Positions 41,457-49,413 of a stretch of 64,000 nucleotides of DNA are shown in pieces. The translations under genes were made by a program, and so were the position numbers. The notes under the pieces are model-generated. The model was given only the letters and a program-made list of their open reading frames with translations, ran no database searches and was not told where the DNA came from. Every line of letters begins with the position of its first letter. Position 1 is the stretch's first letter. The stretch lies in contig CADASP010000016.1 of the NCBI GenBank assembly GCA_902790625.1, positions 124,001 through 188,000 on the forward strand. The letters run 5' to 3'. This DNA is from an uncultured Prevotellaceae bacterium (lineage in GTDB: Bacteria > Bacteroidota > Bacteroidia > Bacteroidales > Bacteroidaceae).

Positions 41457-41720
41457 CAAAATTCCCATGAATCGGTTGCCCATTAATACATATTTTTTAA
41501 GTATTTTTGCATAGATTCTTGATAAAGGTTCACAACGTCACTCCGAAAAGCCGACTCGCGCCCAAGGGGGCAGGGCGATGCCGCAACGGGGCAGGGCTAA
41601 AGCAACCGCCGCAACCACTTTCTGCCACCCGCCCGCCAATGGAGATTACTTCAAATCAAAAAACTTGCCCCGCAGGGCATCTTTTCCATGCAAAAATGGC
41701 AGTAATAAAAATTTTCTTCG
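41457..41720. other. Intergenic region with no supported gene
   Basis: Divergent promoter region between parA and the XRE-cupin gene. A further TATTTTTG stands at 41502-41509 on the plus strand with no credible gene after it. The stretch 41550-41690 is GC-rich with GGGGCAGGGC/GCCCCGCAGGGC patches. Confidence 0.4.
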
Positions 41721-41728
41721 TACTTTTG
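41721..41728 (+). promoter_or_regulatory. -7 element of the XRE-cupin gene
   Basis: TACTTTTG, 32 nt before the ATG at 41761; -33 weak. It rules out starts further upstream in the same frame. Confidence 0.6.
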
Positions 41729-41760
41729 CACGCTGTTTTCTTACTAACGCAAAAATATTT

Positions 41761-42318
41761 ATGGACGACCAACTGAAACAGATTGGCGAGCGCTTGCGCG
41801 GACTGCGCGACGTGCTCGACCTCACCGCGGCCGAGGTGGCCGAGGTCATCGGCCTCAGCGAAGAGCGCTATTTGAGCATCGAAGCCGGCGAGGCCGACAT
41901 CACCATCACCAACTTGATGAAGATTGCACGCAAGTATGGCATCTCGGCCGAGGAGCTGATGTTTGCCGAGGCACCCCACATGAAAGGCTACTACGTGGTG
42001 CGACGCGGACAGGGCATGAGCGTGGAGCGCACCAAGGCATACAAATACCAGAGCCTGGTGTCGGGATTCGTGGGGCACAAGGCCGACGTGTTCATCGTCA
42101 GCGTGGAGCCAAAGCCCGACGCACACAAAGTGTACAAAAACTCGCATCCGGGGCAGGAGTTCAACCTGGTGCTCGAAGGCACCATGCAGCTCTACTTGGG
42201 CGGAAAGACTATCATACTCGAAGAGGGCGACAGCATCTACTTCGACTCCTCAAAACCACACGGCATGCTGGCATTGGGCAACAAGGCCGTGAAATTCTTG
42301 GCATTTACAGTGGAATAG
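41761..42318 (+). CDS. XRE-family regulator with C-terminal cupin domain
   Basis: 185 residues. Residues about 8-65 form an HTH_3 domain (IGERLRGLRDVLDLTAAEVAEVIGLSEERYLSIEAGEADI), and residues about 105-183 a small cupin (HPGQEFNLVLEGTMQLYLGGKTIILEEGDSIYFDSSKPHGM) with the usual H, E and H metal-type positions. Such regulators usually sense a small ligand by the cupin. It lies 119 nt before an acyl-CoA synthetase gene in the same direction and probably controls it (inference). Confidence 0.9.
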   Translation: MDDQLKQIGERLRGLRDVLDLTAAEVAEVIGLSEERYLSIEAGEADITITNLMKIARKYGISAEELMFAEAPHMKGYYVVRRGQGMSVERTKAYKYQSLVSGFVGHKADVFIVSVEPKPDAHKVYKNSHPGQEFNLVLEGTMQLYLGGKTIILEEGDSIYFDSSKPHGMLALGNKAVKFLAFTVE

Positions 42319-42330
42319 TTTTTTAATGGC

Positions 42331-42417
42331 GTTATCACGAAATAACGTCATAACGTCATAACGTTATAACGAAACAAGACAGCGTTATAACGTTATAACG
42401 AAATTACGTCATAACGA
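42331..42417. repeat. CGTTATAACG/CGTCATAACG array
   Basis: About eight 9-10 nt units, with self-complementary CGTTATAACG twice, arranged around a central AAACAAGACAG. Same vocabulary as 13303-13372. It lies between the regulator and the acyl-CoA synthetase, so it could be mistaken for operators. Confidence 0.7.
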
Positions 42418-42437
42418 AAAAAAAGAAGAAAGACAGT

Positions 42438-44129
42438 ATGGTAGAAAGATTTTTAAGGAAAACGCATTTCGACTCCATAGAGGACTACAACAGCAACCTG
42501 GAGTTCATCATCCCCGAGCATTTCAATTTCGCCTACGACGTGATGGACGCCTGGGCCGACGAGAACCCCGACGGCCTGGCACTGCTGTGGACCAACGACC
42601 AAGGCGAGGAGCTGCGGGCCACCTTCGCCCAGCTGAAACAGCAGACCGACCAGGCCGCCGCCTACCTGCAGAGCCTGGGCATAGGCAAGGGCGACCCCGT
42701 GATGCTCATCCTGAAGCGCCGCTACGAGTGGTGGCTCGCCATGCTTGCACTGTGCAAGCTGGGTGCCGTCGTCATACCGGCCACCCACATGCTGACGAAG
42801 AAAGACATTATATATAGAAACACGCGCGCAAGCGTAAAAGCCATCATCTGCGTCGATGACGACTATGTGGTGAGCCAAGTGGAGGCCGCCATGCCTGAAA
42901 GCCCAACGGTGAAGCTGCTGCTGAAGGTAGAGTCCCGTCTGTCGTGGCATTGCCACGACAGACACGACACGCCCAACACCGCCTGGCACCATTGGCAGCA
43001 GGAGTGGCTGCAAGCACCACCCTTCGTGCGCCCCGCCCATGTGAACGACAACGACGACACCATGCTGATGTACTTCACCAGCGGCACCAGCGGCGAGCCT
43101 AAGATGGTGGCACACGACTTCCTATATGCCATGGGGCACCTCACCACGGGTGTCTTCTGGCACAACCTGCACCCCGGCTCGCTCCACCTCACCGTGGCCG
43201 ACACCGGATGGGGAAAGGCCGTGTGGGGCAAGTTCTACGGACAGTGGTTCGCCGGTGCCACCGTCTTCGTCTTCGACCACGAGAAGTTCTCGGCCGACAC
43301 CCTGCTCCGCCAGATGGAGAAATACCACGTCACCAGCTTCTGCGCACCCCCCACCATCTATCGCTTCATGATTCGCGAAGACCTGTCGAAATACGACCTG
43401 AGCAGTCTCGAATACTGCTGCACGGCTGGCGAAGCACTCAACCCCGCCGTCTTCGACAAGCTGCAAGAGCTGATTGGGCTGCGCATCATGGAGGGATTCG
43501 GACAGACCGAGACCACCATGACGCTGGGCACCTTCCCTTGGATGACGCCAAAACCTGGCTCGATGGGCATACCCAACGGACAATACAACATCGACCTGCT
43601 GCGTGCCGACGGCACCCCCTGCGAGGATGGCGAGAAGGGCGAGATTGTCATCCGCGTGGGCGACAAGAAGCCCCTCGGACTCTTCAAGGAATACTACCGC
43701 GACGAGGAGCTGACGCATGAGGCGTGGCACGACGGCATCTACCACACGGGCGACATGGCATGGCGCGACGAAGACGGCTACTACTGGTTTGAGGGACGCA
43801 AGGACGACGTCATCAAGTCGAGTGGCTACCGCATAGGCCCCTTCGAGGTGGAATCGGCACTGATGACCCACCCCGCCGTGGTGGAGTGCGCCATCACCGG
43901 CGTGCCCGACGACGTGCGCGGCATGGTGGTGAAGGCCACCGTGGTGCTGGGCAAGGAGTGGAAGGACAAGGCTGGCGACGCACTCGTGAAAGAGCTGCAG
44001 CAGCACGTGAAGCACGTCACCGCTCCCTACAAGTACCCCCGCATCGTGGAGTTCGTCGACGAGCTGCCCAAGACCATCAGCGGCAAGATACGCCGCGTGG
44101 AAATACGCAAGAAGGACGCCCAGCACTGA
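42438..44129 (+). CDS. AMP-forming acyl-CoA synthetase
   Basis: 563 residues, ANL superfamily. Core motifs in order: P-loop MYFTSGTSGEPKM (about 212-224), GFGQTETT, YHTGDMAWRDEDGYYWFEGRKDDVIKSSGYRIGP and the C-terminal catalytic lysine loop PKTISGKIRR. It activates a carboxylic acid to the CoA thioester. The absence of an N-terminal ACAS domain and the overall look suit medium-chain or aromatic acids rather than acetate, but the substrate is unknown. Residues about 168-178 (SRLSWHCHDRHD) are encoded by a 27-bp palindrome and look inserted. Confidence 0.9.
   Translation: MVERFLRKTHFDSIEDYNSNLEFIIPEHFNFAYDVMDAWADENPDGLALLWTNDQGEELRATFAQLKQQTDQAAAYLQSLGIGKGDPVMLILKRRYEWWLAMLALCKLGAVVIPATHMLTKKDIIYRNTRASVKAIICVDDDYVVSQVEAAMPESPTVKLLLKVESRLSWHCHDRHDTPNTAWHHWQQEWLQAPPFVRPAHVNDNDDTMLMYFTSGTSGEPKMVAHDFLYAMGHLTTGVFWHNLHPGSLHLTVADTGWGKAVWGKFYGQWFAGATVFVFDHEKFSADTLLRQMEKYHVTSFCAPPTIYRFMIREDLSKYDLSSLEYCCTAGEALNPAVFDKLQELIGLRIMEGFGQTETTMTLGTFPWMTPKPGSMGIPNGQYNIDLLRADGTPCEDGEKGEIVIRVGDKKPLGLFKEYYRDEELTHEAWHDGIYHTGDMAWRDEDGYYWFEGRKDDVIKSSGYRIGPFEVESALMTHPAVVECAITGVPDDVRGMVVKATVVLGKEWKDKAGDALVKELQQHVKHVTAPYKYPRIVEFVDELPKTISGKIRRVEIRKKDAQH
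42937..42963. repeat. Palindrome inside the acyl-CoA synthetase gene
   Basis: GTCTGTCGTGGCA and its exact complement with a one-base loop, in frame in a poorly conserved surface stretch. Confidence 0.7.
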
Positions 44130-44249
44130 CCCCCCTCGTCCCGTCTGTTGTCTGGCACTGAATGCCATGGCAGAAGCCATCTGCAACGGCGAGCGCCATG
44201 TCATTTTGGATGATTATGCGGCATGCGGTTAATCCTGTGCTTGCGTTCG

Positions 44250-44317
44250 TAAAAAATCCAGGCCTTGGAATAAAAATTTGGCGTTGACTTTTTTCAAAAA
44301 GTCAACGCCAAATTTTT
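44250..44317. repeat. Palindrome repeat, copy 2
   Basis: 22-bp perfect arms (44272-44293 and 44296-44317) with loop TC, nearly identical to 7721-7768, and preceded by the same kind of leader (AAAAATCCAGGCCTTGGAAT). It lies 120 nt after the acyl-CoA synthetase stop and may terminate it. The remainder of the gap 44130-44651 has no gene. Confidence 0.85.
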
Positions 44318-44511
44318 GCAAACCATACGACTTTTTTTTCAACCCGTAGCCACAAGGCCAAATGCCCCACCCGACTTCCTCTCTACGAGGGGAGTAGCGG
44401 GGGCGGGGGAGCCATTGTCATCAGACAACGAGAGGTGACGACAGCAAATGGAACACCCCTTCTGAGCAAGTGGCAAAAAACGTCGGAAAAACGAACAAAA
44501 AAACATCCCCG

Positions 44512-44547
44512 TTTGCTTGCACACTCCAAATATTCTTACTACCTTTG
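44512..44547 (+). promoter_or_regulatory. Promoter of the 1339-residue secreted protein gene
   Basis: TTTG (44512-44515) and TACCTTTG (44540-44547), spacing slightly long. The leader would be about 100 nt. Confidence 0.6.
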
Positions 44548-44651
44548 CACGCAAACGGAAGAACGACCTAAAGACAACTCGTCCACTTTGCCGCAAACAG
44601 TAATCAAAACAGAACAAAAACAATTCACATTATTTCTAAAATTAATCTATT

Positions 44652-47600
44652 ATGCTTAAATCATTAACATTCAAAACACTCGCCCTGCTCCTGGTATTGC
44701 TGGGGGGAGGGAACCTTGTGGCGATGGCAGACACCGTTACAGACGTGCTGAATCGCGAATTAACAGGTGTTACTGGCAGTTCCTATGTGGACTGGAGTGG
44801 AAAGCAATCCAACTCCGCAGCTGTCTATGCAGGACAAAGCGCAGGTGGAAACGAGAGCATCCAGCTCCGTTCCAAAAACAACAATTCGGGTATCGTCACC
44901 ACAGCTTCTGGCGGAACGGTGAAGAAAATCACTGTCACCTGGAATGAAAACACTTTATCAGGTCGTACTCTCAGTGTCTATGGAAAGAATTCTGCCTATA
45001 GCGCTGCTTCTGATTTGTATGACACTTCAACGCAAGGCGAACTGCTGGGCACAATTGTTTGTGGAACATCAACAGAATTGGTAATCTCTGATGCGTATTC
45101 TTTCATTGGCCTCCGTTCCAAAGCAGACGCCATCTATCTCGCGGAAGTTGATATTGTATGGGAAACCAGTGGCTCAACGCCCTCTCCCACCACCTACACC
45201 GTGACCTACGACTGCAACGGTGGAACCAGCGGATGCCCCAGCAATGTGACTGGTGTTGAGAAGGGAACGAAAATCGCGCTGGCTGATGCCCCCGTCAAGG
45301 ACGGCTACACGTTCAAAGGATGGAACGACGGAACGGACACATACGACGCTGGCGATGAATATACCGTCAACTCCAATGTCACCTTCACTGCACAGTGGAC
45401 AGAAAGCGGCGATTACAGTTGGGTGAAGACCAACCTTGCCGACCTGACCGCTGACGACGTGTTTGTCATCGTAGGAAACAATGGTGACAACTATGCCATG
45501 ACGAACGACAAGGGCACTTCGGCTGCTCCTGCTGCCGTAGCCGTGACCATTGTCAACGATGCTTTGACTGGAACAGTGGATAACAATATCCGTTGGACTC
45601 TCTCTAAAGATGCCGATGGCAATTACACCTTCTATCCCAATGGAGATACAGAAAAATGGCTCTATTGCACCAACTCCAACAATGGATTGAAAGTGGGAAC
45701 AGGCGAAAACACCACCTTTATCATCAAAGATGATTATCTTTACAACGTAGGGCAAGGACGTTATATAGGCATCTACAACTCGCAGGACTGGCGCAGCTAT
45801 AAACTTTCCAATAATGGTGACTTCCCATCTAACATAGCAGGCCAGACCTTCGCATTCTACAAGAAAGTGGCCAGCGGCGAGATTCCTCCCAGCATCAATG
45901 CCGATAATGTGGAAATAGCATACGATGTCACCAGCGGCAGCATCGCCTACACTATTAACAATCCCGTTGCTGGCGGTGTGCTGACAGCTGCATGCGCTGA
46001 GAGCTGGATCACCTTCGGCAATGCTACTGCTGGGGCAGTACCCTTCACTGTCACCAAAAATGATAATCCTGCCGACCGTAGTGCATCGGTGACGCTCACC
46101 TACACATACGACAGCAAAACAGTGACGAAGACGGTGACCGTGACGCAGAAGGGCAACCCCGACTTCGTGATGACCATTGCCGCAGCACGGGCTCAGGCTA
46201 CGGGCAACGTGAACACCAAGGGCATCATCACCAGCTTTACCGTCAACAGTAAGGGTAATACCACTGCTTATATGCAGGACGAAACCGCTGCCATCGTCGT
46301 CTTTGGCGCATTTGACGCTGCAATAGGTCAGGAAATCAAGGCGAAGGGTACGCTCTCACTATACAATGGAGGATTGCTCGAAATTACCGAACCCACAGTG
46401 GAAGTGATAAGCGAGGGCAATGTTATCAATCCTGAGGTGATGACCATCGCCCAGGTGAACAGCAGCGACAAGCAGGCTTGGCTGGTGAAAATAGAGGAAG
46501 CTACTGTGACCAACATCGTAACCGACACCAACGGTTCGAGCGTCACCATTGCTCAAGGAGAAAACACGGTCGCAGTGCGCTTCGGCAAGGCCGATGACAT
46601 TAATTTTGAGGTCGGCGACATTCTCACACTGACCGGCAACATCGGTTCTTACAATAATAGTGTGCAGATTGCCAACCCCACCAATGTTGTGGTGGAAGAA
46701 AACGCACAGCCCATCTTCACACTTGAACCCACAACTATCGAGGTTCCTGCAGAAGGTGCCAAGGGAACCATCACGGTGACCAAGGTGAACCTCGACGGTG
46801 AAACCATCAGCATCAAAGGCGGTGAGGATTGGGTTGAAATGGAGGTGAACGACGAGGATATTGACTACACCGTGGAAGCCAATGGAACCACCGAGGAGCG
46901 CACTGCCACCTTCACCGTCACTTGCGGTGAGGCAGAGCCTGTCACCGTCACCATCACTCAGGCTGCTGGAGAAGAGCAGGTGGCTGAGAATACCGACGTG
47001 CTGACACGCGCAAAGACTGGCGTTGAAGGAACCAGCTACAAAGACTGGAAGGATGTGACGTGCAATACCGATGCCGTCTACGCTGGCACCAGCGCTGGTG
47101 GTAACGATGCCATCCAGCTGCGCACAACCAACAGCGATTCTGGTATCATTACCACTGCATCGGGAGGCGACGTGAAGTCTGTCACAGTGGTTTGGAACGC
47201 CAGCACCTCAGACGGACGCACCTTAGATATATATGGAAAAGCATCCGCCTACGAATCGGCTGCCGACCTCTATGACAACAGCAAGCAGGGTGTCCTTCTT
47301 GGCTCTATTGCTTACGGTGCCGACCAACCCACCACGCTGACCATCGAGGGCAGCTACCAGTTCATCGGACTGCGCTCAAAGAGTGGTGCCATGTATCTCG
47401 ACAAGATAACCATCGTGTGGGACACCGAGGCCGTGCCGCAGCCCAGCATCAGCGTCAACCCTGAAACCATCGAGGTTCCTGCTGAAGGCGACGAAGGCAC
47501 CATCACCATGACCACAGCCAACCTCGGCGACGAAAGCCTGACCATCACCGGCGGTGACACTTGGGCTACATTGGTGCTGGATGGCGACGACAAGCTGAAG

Positions 47601-48671
47601 TACACCGTGCAACCCAACAAGGGTGACGAGCGCACCGCCACCTTCACCATCACTGCTGGCGAAGCAACTGCTACCTTCACCATCACACAGGCCGCTTACG
47701 TGGCTCCCACTGTTGCCACGCTGCCCTTCGAGTTCAATGGTGGAAAAGCCGGCATTGAAGGCACCGATGGTCTGACTATGGAAGGAATTGGCGCTGACTA
47801 TAAAACCAATAACACCAAGCTAAAGTTCGACACAACAGGCGATTGGCTGCTGCTGACTTTCAACGAGGAACCCGGCTTGCTCTTCTTCGATATTAAAGGC
47901 AACAGCTTCAGTGGTGGTACGTTCAGCTTGCAGACCTCTAAGGATGGTGAGGCATTCACCGATCTGGCCACCTATGGTGAAGAGCTTAAAGCTACCACTT
48001 ATCTGACCGAAGGCTTCGAGCTGGACGCTGACGTGCGCTATGTGAAGTGGATTTATACAGAGAAAGTCGATGGCAATGTCGGCCTTGGCAATATCAGACT
48101 GTTGAAGCCCAATGCTGTAGAGCAATTTGAGGTCACAGCTGCTGGCTGGGCAACCCATGTGACATCCTTCCCCGTAGAATTCACAGACGAGGTGGCCTAC
48201 GTAGTAACAGAGGTTTCTGCTACAAGTGTAAAGTATGAGAAAGTAAGCAGCGTTCCTGCTGGCACACCCATCTTGGTGAAAGGCGAAGGAACATGGGACG
48301 GCACAATCATTCCCAGCGCCGAAGCTCCTGAGACCAATCTGCTGAAGGCCAGCGATGGCACCAAGGTAGGCAATGGCAAGATCTATGCCTTAGCCGTTGG
48401 AAGCAAGGGCGTGGGCTTCTACAAGGTTGCTGCTGAGGCTGTCATCCCCGCTGGCAAGTGCTACATAGAGTATGAAGGCGATGCCGATCCTGCTCGTGAG
48501 TTCATCACCATCGGCGACGACACCACCACTGGCATCTTCGACGTTCAACTGGCAACGGCCCAACAGCCCATCTATGACCTGCAAGGACGTATCGTCCAGC
48601 GTTCAACGTCCAACGTTCAACGAAACAAGGGCCTCTACATCCAGAACGGCAAGAAGATTGTAGTGCGCTAA
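44652..48671 (+). CDS. Giant secreted BACON/InlB-repeat protein with T9SS-type sorting signal
   Basis: 1339 residues. Signal peptide to about residue 26. A 130-residue domain (VTDVLNRELTGVTGSSYVDW ... DAIYLAEVDIVWE) occurs near 30-170 and again near 790-930 (TDVLTRAKTGVEGTSYKDW ... AMYLDKITIVWD). Between them: an InlB/Listeria-Bacteroides repeat (YTVTYDCNGGTSGCP ... VTFTAQWTE, near 178-250), a BACON-like domain, an OB-fold-like DUF5689-type domain (ATGNVNTKGIITSFTVN), and BACON domains near 695-780 and 935-1015. The end (IYDLQGRIVQRS ... GLYIQNGKKIVVR) is a sorting signal. Probably surface-exposed glycan or mucin binding; target unknown. Confidence 0.82.
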   Translation: MLKSLTFKTLALLLVLLGGGNLVAMADTVTDVLNRELTGVTGSSYVDWSGKQSNSAAVYAGQSAGGNESIQLRSKNNNSGIVTTASGGTVKKITVTWNENTLSGRTLSVYGKNSAYSAASDLYDTSTQGELLGTIVCGTSTELVISDAYSFIGLRSKADAIYLAEVDIVWETSGSTPSPTTYTVTYDCNGGTSGCPSNVTGVEKGTKIALADAPVKDGYTFKGWNDGTDTYDAGDEYTVNSNVTFTAQWTESGDYSWVKTNLADLTADDVFVIVGNNGDNYAMTNDKGTSAAPAAVAVTIVNDALTGTVDNNIRWTLSKDADGNYTFYPNGDTEKWLYCTNSNNGLKVGTGENTTFIIKDDYLYNVGQGRYIGIYNSQDWRSYKLSNNGDFPSNIAGQTFAFYKKVASGEIPPSINADNVEIAYDVTSGSIAYTINNPVAGGVLTAACAESWITFGNATAGAVPFTVTKNDNPADRSASVTLTYTYDSKTVTKTVTVTQKGNPDFVMTIAAARAQATGNVNTKGIITSFTVNSKGNTTAYMQDETAAIVVFGAFDAAIGQEIKAKGTLSLYNGGLLEITEPTVEVISEGNVINPEVMTIAQVNSSDKQAWLVKIEEATVTNIVTDTNGSSVTIAQGENTVAVRFGKADDINFEVGDILTLTGNIGSYNNSVQIANPTNVVVEENAQPIFTLEPTTIEVPAEGAKGTITVTKVNLDGETISIKGGEDWVEMEVNDEDIDYTVEANGTTEERTATFTVTCGEAEPVTVTITQAAGEEQVAENTDVLTRAKTGVEGTSYKDWKDVTCNTDAVYAGTSAGGNDAIQLRTTNSDSGIITTASGGDVKSVTVVWNASTSDGRTLDIYGKASAYESAADLYDNSKQGVLLGSIAYGADQPTTLTIEGSYQFIGLRSKSGAMYLDKITIVWDTEAVPQPSISVNPETIEVPAEGDEGTITMTTANLGDESLTITGGDTWATLVLDGDDKLKYTVQPNKGDERTATFTITAGEATATFTITQAAYVAPTVATLPFEFNGGKAGIEGTDGLTMEGIGADYKTNNTKLKFDTTGDWLLLTFNEEPGLLFFDIKGNSFSGGTFSLQTSKDGEAFTDLATYGEELKATTYLTEGFELDADVRYVKWIYTEKVDGNVGLGNIRLLKPNAVEQFEVTAAGWATHVTSFPVEFTDEVAYVVTEVSATSVKYEKVSSVPAGTPILVKGEGTWDGTIIPSAEAPETNLLKASDGTKVGNGKIYALAVGSKGVGFYKVAAEAVIPAGKCYIEYEGDADPAREFITIGDDTTTGIFDVQLATAQQPIYDLQGRIVQRSTSNVQRNKGLYIQNGKKIVVR

Positions 48672-48728
48672 GCGAATACATTCGCCATGGAGAAATAAAA
48701 ACAATGCAAATTATAAACTGAAACAGTT

Positions 48729-48884
48729 ATGAAAAAGACATATCAGCAACCACTCATAGAGGAGAGCGATGTCGTCATCGACGAACAACTCCTCGAAAGT
48801 TCCCTTCCCAAATCTGAAGAAGAGGTCTCTTCGGGCTTCCTCTCGCGAGAGGGCGACAAGATCTGGAGCGACGATGACGAATAG
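48729..48884 (+). CDS. Small acidic protein, MKKTY-type, unknown function
   Basis: 51 residues: starts MKKTYQQPLIEESDVVIDEQ and ends FLSREGDKIWSDDDE. No signal peptide or membrane segment; net charge strongly negative. Short proteins of this build (MKK-Y-x-x-P start, LSRE...W.DDDE-like end) are familiar from Prevotella genomes, often near genes for large secreted proteins, but I know of no function. The gene lies 57 nt after the 1339-residue protein and before a strong terminator, so the two are likely co-transcribed. Confidence 0.65.
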   Translation: MKKTYQQPLIEESDVVIDEQLLESSLPKSEEEVSSGFLSREGDKIWSDDDE

Positions 48885-48967
48885 GCCTTCCACCCATTCG
48901 CCAAGCCCATAGAACGCACAGCGACGGTGTCGGCATCAAAGGCGCCGGCACCGTCACCAAAAGTCAC

Positions 48968-49012
48968 CACCCCGTCAGCATCCTATATATGCCGACGGGG
49001 TGATTCATTTCT
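48968..49012 (+). terminator. Terminator after the secreted-protein/small-protein transcript
   Basis: CACCCCGTC (48968-48976) pairs with GACGGGGTG (48994-49002), then ATTCATTTCTT. Confidence 0.7.
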
Positions 49013-49059
49013 TCCCAATGCCCCAAAAGCAGAAAAAACGAAGAAAGTCATCGTTTTTT

Positions 49060-49090
49060 TTGGTCTTTTCACGAATTATCCGTAACTTTG
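49060..49090 (+). promoter_or_regulatory. Promoter of tRNA-Arg
   Basis: TTG (49060-49062) and TAACTTTG (49083-49090), 20 nt apart, 15 nt before the tRNA. Confidence 0.7.
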
Positions 49091-49105
49091 CATCCACTTT
49101 TCCGC

Positions 49106-49177
49106 GCCCTGATAGTTAAATGGATATAACAAGGCTCTCCTAAAGCTTAGTTCCGAGTTCGATTCTCGGTCGGGGTA
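49106..49177 (+). tRNA. tRNA-Arg (anticodon CCT)
   Basis: 72 nt, CCA not encoded. Acceptor GCCCTGA/TCGGGGT with two G-U pairs, D-arm GTTA...TAAC, anticodon stem AGGCT/AGCTT with loop CTCCTAA (anticodon CCT, reads AGG), T-arm CCGAG/CTCGG with loop TTCGATT, discriminator A. All four stems fold by hand. Confidence 0.92.
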
Positions 49178-49273
49178 CTAAGAGATTTTTGCAAGTTGTG
49201 TTATACCAGCGGGTTATATCAACAATCCCTTGAGCGTTAACTTGGCGTTAATTTACATCACAGTAATATCAAA

Positions 49274-49382
49274 GTGTTATTATGTAATACGTTACATAAT
49301 AACACATTTACGACTACCCATTAGCCAATGCCATTATTTATGGCAGAGGTATGGGGGCTTTCTACAAAGCCGTTAACGGCTT
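49274..49382. other. Three palindromes between tRNA-Arg and asnB
   Basis: 14-bp arms GTGTTATTATGTAA around TACG (49274-49305); TGCCAT/ATGGCA around TATTT (49329-49344 approx.); and AAGCCGTTAACGGCTT (49367-49382). No gene is visible in 49178-49413. The last one may serve as the asnB terminator on the minus strand. Confidence 0.55.
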
Positions 49383-49413
49383 CGTTTCACTATAAGACAA
49401 TATGTCATTGGTG

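Noticed and set aside
41507..41776. Small plus-strand frame upstream of the XRE-cupin gene
   Set aside because: Overlaps the start of the regulator in another frame and has no protein-like composition, although a TATTTTTG lies just upstream.
49274..49305. The 14-bp-arm palindrome as the chromosomal dif site
   Set aside because: Its arms vaguely resemble XerD half-sites, but parA/parB nearby suggest an origin-side location and the spacer does not fit a 28-bp dif; kept only as a palindrome.
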